A DNA stretch of 64,000 nucleotides from Lachnospiraceae bacterium (GTDB lineage: Bacteria > Bacillota > Clostridia > Lachnospirales > Lachnospiraceae). The position numbers were made by a program, and so were the translations under genes. The notes below the pieces were generated by a model. It was not told the origin of the DNA. It did no database searches and saw only the letters and a list, made by a program, of their open reading frames with translations. The stretch spans positions 124,001-188,000 of the forward strand of contig JAAUZI010000008.1 in assembly GCA_014804645.1 (NCBI GenBank), read 5' to 3'. Shown in pieces: positions 1 to 6,957 of the stretch (positions are counted from its first letter, which is position 1; the number at the start of each line of letters is the position of its first letter).

Positions 1-274
1 TTTTCAGCCCTTTTACTTTATTCTCCGTAGTCCCCAGGGCGGTGAGAAAAATCACGGGCAGTCCCATGGACTGTGCATATTGGAGCAGCTCGTAGCCGTT
101 GCAGCCCGGCAGCATGATATCCAGCAGCGCCAGATCAAAGGGCCGCTGCTGCATAAGGTCCGCCGCCTCCATCCCGTCCGACGCCCAAGTGCAGCTGTAG
201 CCCGCACGGGTCAAATTCATGCGAATCAGGTTCGCTATGGGTTCTTCATCTTCAGCAATCAGTATCTTAATCAT
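1..274 (-). CDS. Response regulator, receiver domain (partial, C-terminus off the window)
   Basis: The reverse strand reads MIKILIAEDEEPIANLIRMN and onward to the window edge, giving 91 residues of a CheY-like receiver domain. The acidic pair after IAEDEE, the phospho-acceptor Asp in LALLDIMLPG and the Thr in VIFLTALG are all visible, so this part should be phosphorylatable. The start is the ATG at 274, preceded by a GAGAGGAG ribosome site. The output domain lies outside the window; the spacing resembles OmpR/PhoB-type regulators, but this cannot be confirmed here. A partner kinase, if any, would also lie to the left. Confidence 0.9.
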   Translation of the reverse strand, partial: MIKILIAEDEEPIANLIRMNLTRAGYSCTWASDGMEAADLMQQRPFDLALLDIMLPGCNGYELLQYAQSMGLPVIFLTALGTTENKVKGLK

Positions 275-475
275 CGCGCTCTCCTCTCCGGTTCAAATGT
301 TACTGCGTTATTATGAATCCTTTTTGTATATAGATTGTATCATAATTTCGTCTGTTTGAGTATCCTGCCGAAACACATTACCCAGGGCAACAAACGCCTC
401 TCTGCATTGCGCAAAACAAAGGAATATTTATAATAACTGTGCTTTCTGCACTATATTTTTTGGATGAGCAGTGCA

Positions 476-504
476 TTGACTACAAAAATTCTAAAGAATA
501 TAAT
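476..504 (+). promoter_or_regulatory. Strong sigma-A type promoter
   Basis: TTGACT at 476-481 and TATAAT at 499-504 are separated by exactly 17 bases. It points at the permease/LacI remnants and, through them, at the GH35 gene. The 275-589 interval otherwise holds only the upstream region of the divergent response regulator and the repeats at 551-570. Confidence 0.8.
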
Positions 505-550
505 TAAAAATAGGTGATAACTCACAAATAACTCGCGATATCACAATGTC

Positions 551-570
551 AAATGCGCAAAATGCGCAAC
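551..570 (+). promoter_or_regulatory. Paired TGCGCA repeats, possible operator
   Basis: Two copies of AATGCGCAA lie 9 bases apart (TGCGCA at 554-559 and 563-568), about 50 bases downstream of the -10 box and before the first start codon. Each core is itself a palindrome, and the position suits a roadblock operator. A LacI-family regulator was once encoded just downstream, so this may be its site; that is inference. Another TTGCGCAA-like word occurs near 408. Confidence 0.35.
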
Positions 571-589
571 AAAGAGAGAGGGGGACGCC

Positions 590-700
590 GTGAAAAGCGC
601 AAACAAGAAAAACGCTGTAAAAGGTTTTTTCAAAAAGGCATATAAGTATCGGGCATTTCTGCTGATGCTTGCGCCGACAGTCATCTACACGCTGATTACT
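590..700 (+). pseudogene. N-terminal remnant of an LplB-type sugar ABC permease
   Basis: A GTG start at 590 with an AGAGGGGG ribosome site begins a basic segment followed by YRAFLLMLAPTVIYTLI, which is the first membrane helix typical of LplB/UgpA-type sugar permeases. After about 37 codons the similarity stops and the sequence passes straight into LacI-like coding sequence in another frame. The rest of the permease (about 270 residues) is missing. It keeps a good promoter and ribosome site, so a useless peptide of about 73 residues could still be made. Confidence 0.65.
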
Positions 701-701
701 G

Positions 702-1043
702 GGAGTGTCAAAAAGCACGGTGTCCAGAGCGCTTTCAGACAAGGGCCGAATCGGCGAGACATCTACCTTTCTGGACTACGACGTCCTGATTACGACCGGA
801 ACTGCCAATGACGTATCCGGTATCCGGGCGCTGGTAGAAAAAAAGAAAGTGGACGGTATTATTCTGACCAGAAGCCTGGACTGTTTCTCGCCGTCCGTCA
901 CGGCGGTAAACGTATCTGCCAGACAGGTGGGAAACATGATATGCAAACAGATGATAAACTTTCTGACCGGAAGAGAGTACCAGACAAAGACTATTATGGA
1001 TTATGAAATATTGATTCGCAAATCCACAGGAGGACAACAATGA
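702..1043 (+). pseudogene. LacI-family regulator collapsed by internal deletions
   Basis: One open frame strings together three separate pieces of a LacI-family protein. VSKSTVSRALSDKGRIGET is the second half of the DNA-binding helix-turn-helix; YDVLITTGTANDVSGIRALV...VDGIILTRSL is a piece of the first sugar-binding subdomain; DCFSPSVTAVNVSARQVGN...GREYQ is the C-terminal part of the effector domain. A normal member has about 340 residues, but only about 112 remain and the first helix is gone, so it should neither bind DNA nor ligand. The joins keep the frame. Its stop overlaps the GH35 start as ATGA, which preserves translational coupling. Real deletions and an assembly collapse are both possible. 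Confidence 0.7.
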
Positions 1044-3124
1044 GTGAAAAGTATACCTACAACAGCCAGTGTCTCTTGCGTGACGAAAAACCCTGGTTTC
1101 CCGTGATGGGCGAGATGCATTACTCCAGATACCGCGAAGATTTGTGGGAGGAATCCCTGCGCAAGATGAAAGCGGGCGGCGTGACCATCGTGTCCACCTA
1201 TGTGATATGGATTCACCACGAGGAGCAGCAGGGCGTCTTTGATTTCACGGGTTGCAGAAATCTTAGGAAGTTTGTGGTGCTGTGCCAAAAGGTCGGTCTG
1301 AAAATGTTTTTGCGGATAGGACCCTGGGTTCACGGGGAAGTGCGAAACGGCGGTTTCCCTGACTGGGTGGTGGAGCTGGGAAAATCGGGCGTGGACCTTC
1401 GCAGCAACGACCACGCATATATGTCTTATGTTCGACACTACTGGAAAAAAATATATGAGCAGGTGCAGGGACTGTTTCTGGAGGACGCAGGCCCCATCAT
1501 CGGCCTTCAACTGGAAAATGAGTACGGTCACGTGGGAGGCTACGGAGGCGACAAGGGAGAGTCACACATGCGGACATTGATGGCTCTTGCAAAAGAGCTG
1601 GGCTTTCAGGTTCCCCTGTACACTGCCACTGGGTGGGGAGGAGCCTGTATCGGGGATGCGCTGCCCGTCATGGGGGGCTACTGCGAAGCACCCTGGGATC
1701 AGAGTGTCAGCGAGCTTTCCGCCAATACCAACTATATTATAAGCCACGAGCGCAATGACGCGCTGATTGCCTGCGATCACCATGTGGAGGGGGCGGTGAC
1801 CTTTGATGAGTCCAGGTTCCCCTACCTTACGGCGGAGCTGGGCGGCGGTCTGCAGGTTACCAGCCATCGGCGGCCTGTGGCTACCGGGCCTGATATCGGA
1901 GCCATGTCGCTCACAAAGCTGGCCAGCGGAGTGGCGCTTCTGGGCTACTATATGTACCACGGCGGCAGCAATCCGACCGGAAAACTGTCTACCCTCCAAG
2001 AGAGCAGAGCCACGGGTTACGCCAACGATCTGCCGGAGATCAACTATGATTTCAACGCGCCAGTCAGGCAGTACGGAGCCATATCAGACAACTACCGGGA
2101 GATCAAGCTGTTGGCAGTCTTTCTCAAGGATTTCGGGGAGGACCTGGCCCCCCTGGCAGCGGATATTGACCCTGACAATGTAAAGCCCGAGGATATGCGT
2201 ACACTGCGGAAATCCTGCCGTCATGACGCTGATCACGGCTATGTATTTTTCAATAATTACCAACGTCGCAGAACCATGGACACCCACAGGGCGGTTACTT
2301 TCCAGGGCCCTTGCAAGGACGGCCCCATATGTTTCCCGGCGGTGGATATTCCCTCCGGCGCATACGGTTTCTTCCCCTACAACATGAGACTGGGGGACGC
2401 CGTACTCACATGTGCTCTGGCCACTCCTTTTTGTCGTCTGAAGGGAAAAGGGGGCGATACCTATGTATTTTACGGGGACTATACCCCCTGCTACAGTTGG
2501 CGGGATGACAGGGCCGCAGACATACTGCATCTGACCCGCGCCCAGGCCCTGAACGCCTGGAAGGTGACGCTGGAGAGAGACTATCTGGTTCTCTGTGACA
2601 ACTATGTCTGGGAACAGGACGGAGAGCTTGTGGTAACAAGCGGACCCGACAGCGAGATCGCCATCTTCCCGGAGCCGATAAAGGCGCCCGCAGGCTTTGT
2701 GAAGTCAGGAGTTCAAGACAGATTCACGCTGTACAGAAGAAAAATCGACGCCGCCTCCGCCCGGGCCAAGTTCACACAGACAGAGCAGGACGATGACAGA
2801 GCCGTGTACGAGATCACGATAGAGTATCCCGACAGAGCGCAGCGCGTCACCGGCAGAGATACCATTCTGGTGCTGACCTACTCGGGATTTGGCATGGACG
2901 TTTATCAGGGAGACTGCCGGGAGGAAAAAAAGATCAACGACCATTTTTATACCGGCCAACAGGTACCCATAAGCCTGGGATATTTTGACTTCCCCGAAAA
3001 GCTTTCCGTGGCGATTCGGACACTGCGCAAGGAGGACTGGGTGTACATAGAAGAATGGCCTCCTTTGACAGACGGCAGGGCCTGCAAGCTGGAGGCTGTG
3101 GAGATAAAAGAGGAATATCGGTAG
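1040..3124 (+). CDS. GH35 beta-galactosidase
   Basis: A 694-residue glycoside hydrolase of family 35. The N-terminal TIM barrel starts with the substrate-loop signature GEMHYSR (residues 24-30) and contains GLQLENEYG, where N160-E161 is the expected acid/base, and PYLTAELGGG, where E266 is the expected nucleophile. The C-terminal third is beta-rich, as in the family. No signal peptide is present, so it probably works in the cytoplasm on imported galactosides, removing terminal non-reducing beta-galactose. The start overlaps the LacI remnant (ATGA), with GGAGGA just upstream. It is followed at once by a bidirectional terminator. Its original transporter and regulator are present only as remnants, so it is now probably constitutive or controlled by another locus. 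The exact linkage hydrolysed is not readable from sequence. Confidence 0.88.
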   Translation: MSEKYTYNSQCLLRDEKPWFPVMGEMHYSRYREDLWEESLRKMKAGGVTIVSTYVIWIHHEEQQGVFDFTGCRNLRKFVVLCQKVGLKMFLRIGPWVHGEVRNGGFPDWVVELGKSGVDLRSNDHAYMSYVRHYWKKIYEQVQGLFLEDAGPIIGLQLENEYGHVGGYGGDKGESHMRTLMALAKELGFQVPLYTATGWGGACIGDALPVMGGYCEAPWDQSVSELSANTNYIISHERNDALIACDHHVEGAVTFDESRFPYLTAELGGGLQVTSHRRPVATGPDIGAMSLTKLASGVALLGYYMYHGGSNPTGKLSTLQESRATGYANDLPEINYDFNAPVRQYGAISDNYREIKLLAVFLKDFGEDLAPLAADIDPDNVKPEDMRTLRKSCRHDADHGYVFFNNYQRRRTMDTHRAVTFQGPCKDGPICFPAVDIPSGAYGFFPYNMRLGDAVLTCALATPFCRLKGKGGDTYVFYGDYTPCYSWRDDRAADILHLTRAQALNAWKVTLERDYLVLCDNYVWEQDGELVVTSGPDSEIAIFPEPIKAPAGFVKSGVQDRFTLYRRKIDAASARAKFTQTEQDDDRAVYEITIEYPDRAQRVTGRDTILVLTYSGFGMDVYQGDCREEKKINDHFYTGQQVPISLGYFDFPEKLSVAIRTLRKEDWVYIEEWPPLTDGRACKLEAVEIKEEYR

Positions 3125-3140
3125 GGCAGACCCGACATAC

Positions 3141-3186
3141 AAAATGCCGCCGTATGGGAATGTGTTCCCGCTACGGCGGCATTTTT
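3141..3186. terminator. Bidirectional terminator between GH35 and AspRS genes
   Basis: AAAATGCCGCCGTA pairs with CTACGGCGGCATTTTT, with TGGGAA/TTCCCG inside, giving a long stem with A-run and T-run on opposite sides. It serves both convergent genes. Confidence 0.9.
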
Positions 3187-3190
3187 GCTG

Positions 3191-4627
3191 TTAGGGCGTC
3201 AACCTGTGGATATCTCTGGGAAACAGGCATGCCTGCCGCACGTTTTCATAGCCCAGCAGTCGGGCGGTGAAACGCTCCAGGCCCAGACCCAGTCCCCCGT
3301 GGGGCGGCATGCCGTGGCGGTGCATCAGCAGGTAGCTTTCAAATTCTTCCGGGTCCATACCCCGCTGCAGAAGTTTCTCCAGCTGCTGCTGATAGCCGTG
3401 AATCCGCTGCCCCCCGGTGGTGATCTCCACCCCTCGAAAGAGCAGGTCAAAACTCAGCGTCTCCGCCGGATTTTCCGGGTTATCCATGGCGTAAAAAGGG
3501 CGTTTTCCCGTGGGATAATGGGTCACAAACACAAAGGCGCTGTCATAGTGTCCCCGGATATACTGACATAGCAGGTCTTCCTCCTCCGGTTCAAAATCCT
3601 CCTTCTCCACCATGGGTCTCTTATAATACTCCGACACCAGGGCCTTTGCCTGAGAAAAACGAATCCGGGGGATACGTCCCATAGGCATATCCTCCCGCCT
3701 GTGCGGAACCTCCACGCCCCAGGGTTGAGGTTCCTCCGTACCCTCCCCGGAAAACCGCGGCATGGAGACCTGCAGCATTTCCAGTTCCTGCCCACAGAAC
3801 TCCTGCAGACTGCCAAGCGTTGCCTGCAGCATTGCCTCCTCCATCTCCATAATTTCCTCAAAGCCCCTGATATACCCCATCTCAAAGTCAACTCCCGTAT
3901 ATTCGTTCAAGTGCCGGGAAGTGTCATGTTTTTCCGCTCGAAACACCGGCCCGATCTCGTAGACACGCTCGAACACGCCCACCATCATCTGCTTGTAAAA
4001 CTGCGGACTTTGGGCAAGATACGCCTGTTTGCCAAAATAGTCCAGCGAGAAAATATTGGCGCCGCCCTCTGCTCCGGCCTCCACCAGCTTGGGGGAATGG
4101 ATCTCCGTAAAATTCTGTTTCTGTAAAAAACCGCGAAAGCCCCGGCAGATTCCCTCTTGAATCTTAAATATGGCCCGTTGCTTTTCATTGCGCAGAGTCA
4201 GCATTCGATAGTCCAGCAAATTTTCAATGGAGGTATTTACCTTTTTCTGGTTGATAACAATGGGCATAAGCTCCGCCGGAACGGACAGCACCTCAAGCTC
4301 CAGCAGCCGCAGTTCCCAGCCCATCCGGGAGCGTTCCTCGGGAGCCACCAGCGCGCGAACCCGCACACAGCTCTCCTCCACCAGCTCCTCCATTCCAAAA
4401 CGTGAAAACTCCGGGCCGTACACGCACTGAATCACATGTCTGCCGGTGCGCAGCAGCACAAAAGCAAATCCGCTCATACGCCGCAGCTTATAGACGCTGC
4501 CGTGGAGCAGGATTTCCTCTCCTGTCCGCCGCCCAATTTCTTCCAGGGAAAAGCCTGTCACCGGTCTGGGGGATGACTGCCTCTCCTCCCCGTCTTGTTG
4601 TATCTGCAATAATTCACTCATATTCAT
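3191..4627 (-). CDS. aspS: Archaeal-type aspartyl-tRNA synthetase (likely non-discriminating)
   Basis: A 478-residue class II aminoacyl-tRNA synthetase. An N-terminal OB-fold anticodon-binding domain (about 30-130) is followed by a catalytic domain with motif 2 in VFRAEKHDTSRHLNEYTGVD and motif 3 in GLGLGLERFTARLLG. The length and the lack of the large bacterial insertion domain match the archaeal AspRS/AsnRS type found in many Clostridia. Such enzymes charge tRNA-Asp and often also tRNA-Asn for later amidation by GatCAB; whether this one does is inference. The ATG at 4627 follows the stop of a 28-codon ORF by one base, and the AAAGGAAG ribosome site lies inside that ORF, so the two are probably translationally coupled. 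The leader further upstream looks like an Asp-responsive attenuator. Confidence 0.85.
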   Translation of the reverse strand: MNMSELLQIQQDGEERQSSPRPVTGFSLEEIGRRTGEEILLHGSVYKLRRMSGFAFVLLRTGRHVIQCVYGPEFSRFGMEELVEESCVRVRALVAPEERSRMGWELRLLELEVLSVPAELMPIVINQKKVNTSIENLLDYRMLTLRNEKQRAIFKIQEGICRGFRGFLQKQNFTEIHSPKLVEAGAEGGANIFSLDYFGKQAYLAQSPQFYKQMMVGVFERVYEIGPVFRAEKHDTSRHLNEYTGVDFEMGYIRGFEEIMEMEEAMLQATLGSLQEFCGQELEMLQVSMPRFSGEGTEEPQPWGVEVPHRREDMPMGRIPRIRFSQAKALVSEYYKRPMVEKEDFEPEEEDLLCQYIRGHYDSAFVFVTHYPTGKRPFYAMDNPENPAETLSFDLLFRGVEITTGGQRIHGYQQQLEKLLQRGMDPEEFESYLLMHRHGMPPHGGLGLGLERFTARLLGYENVRQACLFPRDIHRLTP

Positions 4628-4628
4628 G

Positions 4629-4715
4629 TTATGATCTTCCTTTCCGTTTTAATGTATTATCCCCTGCTAACGCGTTTTTCCACGCATCCATACGGACATC
4701 GTCGCAATGTCCCAT
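4629..4715 (-). CDS. 28-codon ORF between attenuator and aspS
   Basis: The ATG at 4715 is preceded by a near-perfect ribosome site (AAAGGAGGTGATCCT). The peptide begins MGHCDDVRMDAWKNAL and ends RKGRS, with Asp at positions 5, 6, 10 and 19. Its TAA ends one base before the aspS start, so ribosomes finishing here should reinitiate on aspS. I recognise no family. It may be a coupling or second regulatory peptide sensing Asp-tRNA supply, or the vestige of an N-terminal extension. The very strong ribosome site argues that it is really translated. Confidence 0.6.
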   Translation of the reverse strand: MGHCDDVRMDAWKNALAGDNTLKRKGRS

Positions 4716-4758
4716 AGGATCACCTCCTTTCCATTGTCCCATATCTTTTTATGGCATG

Positions 4759-4808
4759 AAAAAAGACCAGTGCCACATTCGTAATCTCTTACCAATGCGG
4801 TACTGATC
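4759..4808 (-). terminator. Leader terminator (attenuator) of aspS
   Basis: On the reverse strand a 15-pair stem (4794-4808 with 4765-4779, including G-U pairs) with a 14-base loop is followed by six T residues at 4759-4764. It lies upstream of the aspS translation unit, in the position of a transcription attenuator. A GTGCGG stretch at 4840-4845 can pair with CCGCAT at 4795-4800 in the stem and is a candidate antiterminator; folding was not computed. Confidence 0.7.
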
Positions 4809-4885
4809 TCTGGGTCAAAACATTCTGATCGGCTCTTCTCCGCACAGGCACAACACGCTGAGCGCTTGCACCCATGTGTCCACGG

Positions 4886-4945
4886 CTACAAGCGCTGCCT
4901 ATCGTCGTCCCTGTTCTCTAAAAATTTCTGCAACTGATACAGCAT
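4886..4945 (-). CDS. Asp-codon leader peptide
   Basis: A 19-codon ORF starts at an ATG with AGGGAGA upstream and encodes a peptide with NRDDDRQRL near its end. The three consecutive Asp codons (4901-4909), just before the stop, lie upstream of an 8-pair hairpin whose first arm (4889-4896) covers the end of the ORF and whose second arm is 4861-4868. This is the layout of classical ribosome-mediated attenuators such as his and leu. A ribosome stalled for charged tRNA-Asp would keep the first arm from pairing and could favour an antiterminator over the 4759-4808 terminator. The mechanism is inference; the ORF, Asp run and hairpins are seen. Confidence 0.65.
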   Translation of the reverse strand: MLYQLQKFLENRDDDRQRL

Positions 4946-4994
4946 AATCTTAGTTCTCCCTTGGTTCTGTCCCTCTTGTCTTAGGATTTTTGTT

Positions 4995-5023
4995 ATCATA
5001 GCACAGCTCCCGAAAAAATACAA
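4995..5023 (-). promoter_or_regulatory. Promoter of the aspS leader
   Basis: On the reverse strand TTGTAT (5018-5023) and TATGAT (4995-5000) have a 17-base spacer, about 50 bases upstream of the leader peptide start. Confidence 0.6.
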
Positions 5024-5068
5024 GCCTGTTTTTCCATTTTTTCAAAGGCACTACGGTGCGGAAGGATA

Positions 5069-5977
5069 CTAGCCCCCAAGGCGCTTAAGCTCCTGCTGCA
5101 ATTGCTCTATATACTGAACCAGTTGGGCATTCTGCTGTTTTTCCCGATCCAATTGGCCAAGCATCTCTTCTCTTTCCTGAAGTGCCGCATCCTTTTCCTG
5201 GATTGCCACTTCCTTTTCCTTCAGTACTGTATTCATTTCTCTAACATGTTTCTCCCTTGCCTTGCATTGCTCCCGGATGGTTTCATCAGCCGTGATCTCA
5301 TATATGGTTGCAACTGCATCCTCCAATATCGGATTCTGTTCTGCTAACATTTTGAGTTCCTCCCATGTGGTGGCCTTGAAGAGGGATGCCCAGTAGTCCG
5401 TCTTCCACTCTCTGTCCTCCTGCGTCGCCAGTTCTATATGCTTTAAGTTTACCACACTCAGAACAAAATTGTCAGTATAAATATGGTGGTTTTTCACATT
5501 TGTCATCTTATACGTGGCATAGAATTCGGGATATTCCGGAAACAAAGTAAAATCCAGAAAACCAATATGTATGGTGGGCTTAATGTCGGTATAATCCTGG
5601 CCTCTGGAAAGCTGGTCAAAATTGCGGCACAGATACGTCAGAGACCGCTCCGGCCAGTTCATATGATTCACTACCTGCATTTCCAGATTAATAAGTATCC
5701 GGTTGTCCAACAGTACATTGATATCCAGCGCAAATATTTTGCCGTCTAAATCTCCTGTGATGGATTCACCCAGTATGATAGGATTCTTAAGCTCCACACT
5801 CTTTACGTTTTCCGGCTGCAAATGCAGCAGGGAGCAGACTAGATGTTTCAGCACCTTTTTATTTTTTTGCAGCAGGGCTTTAAACAGATAGTCGTTGGTC
5901 AGAGTGTAGGGCAGTTTCCCGGTGGCCTGCATATATATTGGCTTTTTCTCCGGTGTTTGAGGGGTTAAGTTGGTCAT
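5069..5977 (-). CDS. Rpn family PD-(D/E)XK nuclease
   Basis: A 302-residue protein of the Rpn/PF12784 type, a family related to transposases and implicated in recombination-promoting DNA cleavage. The N-terminal part has the family landmark TNDYLFKALLQ, and the nuclease core is readable as FALDINVLLDNRILINLEMQ, with the Asp and the E-x-Q of the PD-(D/E)XK fold. The C-terminal 80 residues (from about 220) form a Glu/Lys/Gln-rich coiled coil. An AAAGGAG site lies upstream of the ATG. These genes are often present in many copies in Lachnospiraceae and behave as mobile cargo; no terminal repeats are visible here, so it is called as a stand-alone gene. Confidence 0.85.
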   Translation of the reverse strand: MTNLTPQTPEKKPIYMQATGKLPYTLTNDYLFKALLQKNKKVLKHLVCSLLHLQPENVKSVELKNPIILGESITGDLDGKIFALDINVLLDNRILINLEMQVVNHMNWPERSLTYLCRNFDQLSRGQDYTDIKPTIHIGFLDFTLFPEYPEFYATYKMTNVKNHHIYTDNFVLSVVNLKHIELATQEDREWKTDYWASLFKATTWEELKMLAEQNPILEDAVATIYEITADETIREQCKAREKHVREMNTVLKEKEVAIQEKDAALQEREEMLGQLDREKQQNAQLVQYIEQLQQELKRLGG

Positions 5978-6218
5978 AAAAGCATGTCTCCTTTTGTCTG
6001 GTAGTTCCGGTCGATTACCGTTGTCTCACAGACCATATTGAAAAAAGGAGTACAAAAAACACACCTGAGAACATACAAAAACAGTCCGGGGAGAACAAGG
6101 GCAAAACGCCAGAAAATGAATGGTATCCATATTGATTGATATGGGTATAATATAACAGATAGAACTGCAAAGCGCAAGCTTTTTGAGAGAAACTTGCAAA
6201 GGGACAACGGGCATACAC

Positions 6219-6247
6219 TTGACATTCTTTCGCTTTCTATCTATAGT
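6219..6247 (+). promoter_or_regulatory. Promoter of the TlpA/CD1871A/ferredoxin operon
   Basis: TTGACA (6219-6224) and TATAGT (6242-6247) with a 17-base spacer, about 40 bases before the lipoprotein start. The 5978-6284 gap also carries the upstream region of the divergent nuclease gene and an imperfect dyad near 6121-6150; nothing else is seen there. Confidence 0.8.
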
Positions 6248-6284
6248 TACTTTAGGTGTTTGAGTTATGGAGGTAGATTGAAAT

Positions 6285-6818
6285 ATGAAAAAGATACATC
6301 TGCTTTGTATAGCACTGCTGGCGATATCGTTTCTTGTATTGAGCGGCTGCGGGAAGACAGAAGAGGCGGAAAATGTGCCCGAGAATCTCACCTTTGAGGC
6401 CCAGGACATGGAGGGCAACCAGATTTCCGCTAAGATTTTTTCAGAGACAAAGCTTACAATGGTCAACGTATGGGCAACCTACTGCAATCCCTGCCTGAGA
6501 GAGATGCCGGGACTGGGCGAGCTGGCGGGCGAGTATGAATCCGATGAATTTCAGATTGTGGGAGTCATCAGCGACGTGCCGGAGGGATCCAGTCAGAAGA
6601 CCATGGATTTGGCGGCGGACCTGATTGCGCAGACCGGTGCGGACTACACGCATCTGCTTTTGAGCGAATCCCTCTACTATGCGCTCCTCACGGAGGTGAC
6701 GGCGGTTCCCACCACCTTTTTCATAGACGAAAACGGAAACATTCTGGATACGGTGGTTGGGGCCATGGATAAATCGGCATGGGAGGAAAAGATTAATGCG
6801 CTTTTGGAAAAAGAATAA
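6285..6818 (+). CDS. TlpA/ResA-like thioredoxin-fold lipoprotein
   Basis: A 177-residue protein with a lipoprotein signal (hydrophobic stretch, then LSGC with lipidated Cys22) and a thioredoxin fold. The redox site is WATYCNPC (Cys67 and Cys70), and the cis-proline loop appears as VPTTFFIDENG. It should sit on the outer face of the membrane and reduce or exchange disulfides. The next two genes follow closely on the same strand, and the same triplet is known from other Clostridia, which suggests one extracytoplasmic electron-transfer unit fed by the ferredoxin-type membrane protein. The physiological substrate is unknown. Confidence 0.88.
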   Translation: MKKIHLLCIALLAISFLVLSGCGKTEEAENVPENLTFEAQDMEGNQISAKIFSETKLTMVNVWATYCNPCLREMPGLGELAGEYESDEFQIVGVISDVPEGSSQKTMDLAADLIAQTGADYTHLLLSESLYYALLTEVTAVPTTFFIDENGNILDTVVGAMDKSAWEEKINALLEKE

Positions 6819-6948
6819 GCCGCCCATATGGCTCTTTGGAACACTTGCGGGGATTCTGTTTCTGGGCATAGGCGGCGCCTTGGATCAGTTTGCCGTGATA
6901 TGGAGAAAAGCGGTGATGATCTGCATGGAATGTATCGGGATTGGGTGA
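6796..6948 (+). CDS. CD1871A family CXXC motif protein
   Basis: A 50-residue protein starting at the ATG at 6796, which overlaps the end of the TlpA-like gene by 23 bases and has GGGAGG upstream. It has one membrane helix (about residues 11-28) and ends with MICMECIGIG, the conserved CxxC terminus of the CD1871A family. The family is known only from its association with TlpA-like and 4Fe-4S membrane proteins. The two Cys (43 and 46) could relay electrons or bind metal at the membrane; this is inference. Confidence 0.85.
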   Translation: MRFWKKNKPPIWLFGTLAGILFLGIGGALDQFAVIWRKAVMICMECIGIG

Positions 6949-6957
6949 GACGGAGAT

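Noticed and set aside
4741..5000. T-box riboswitch for aspS
   Set aside because: The leader has ACCGC near a terminator, but the AGGGTGG T-box sequence and a recognisable stem I with specifier loop are missing, while a translated Asp-codon ORF is present.
5069..5977. Rpn gene as an insertion sequence
   Set aside because: No terminal inverted repeats or target duplications were seen around it.
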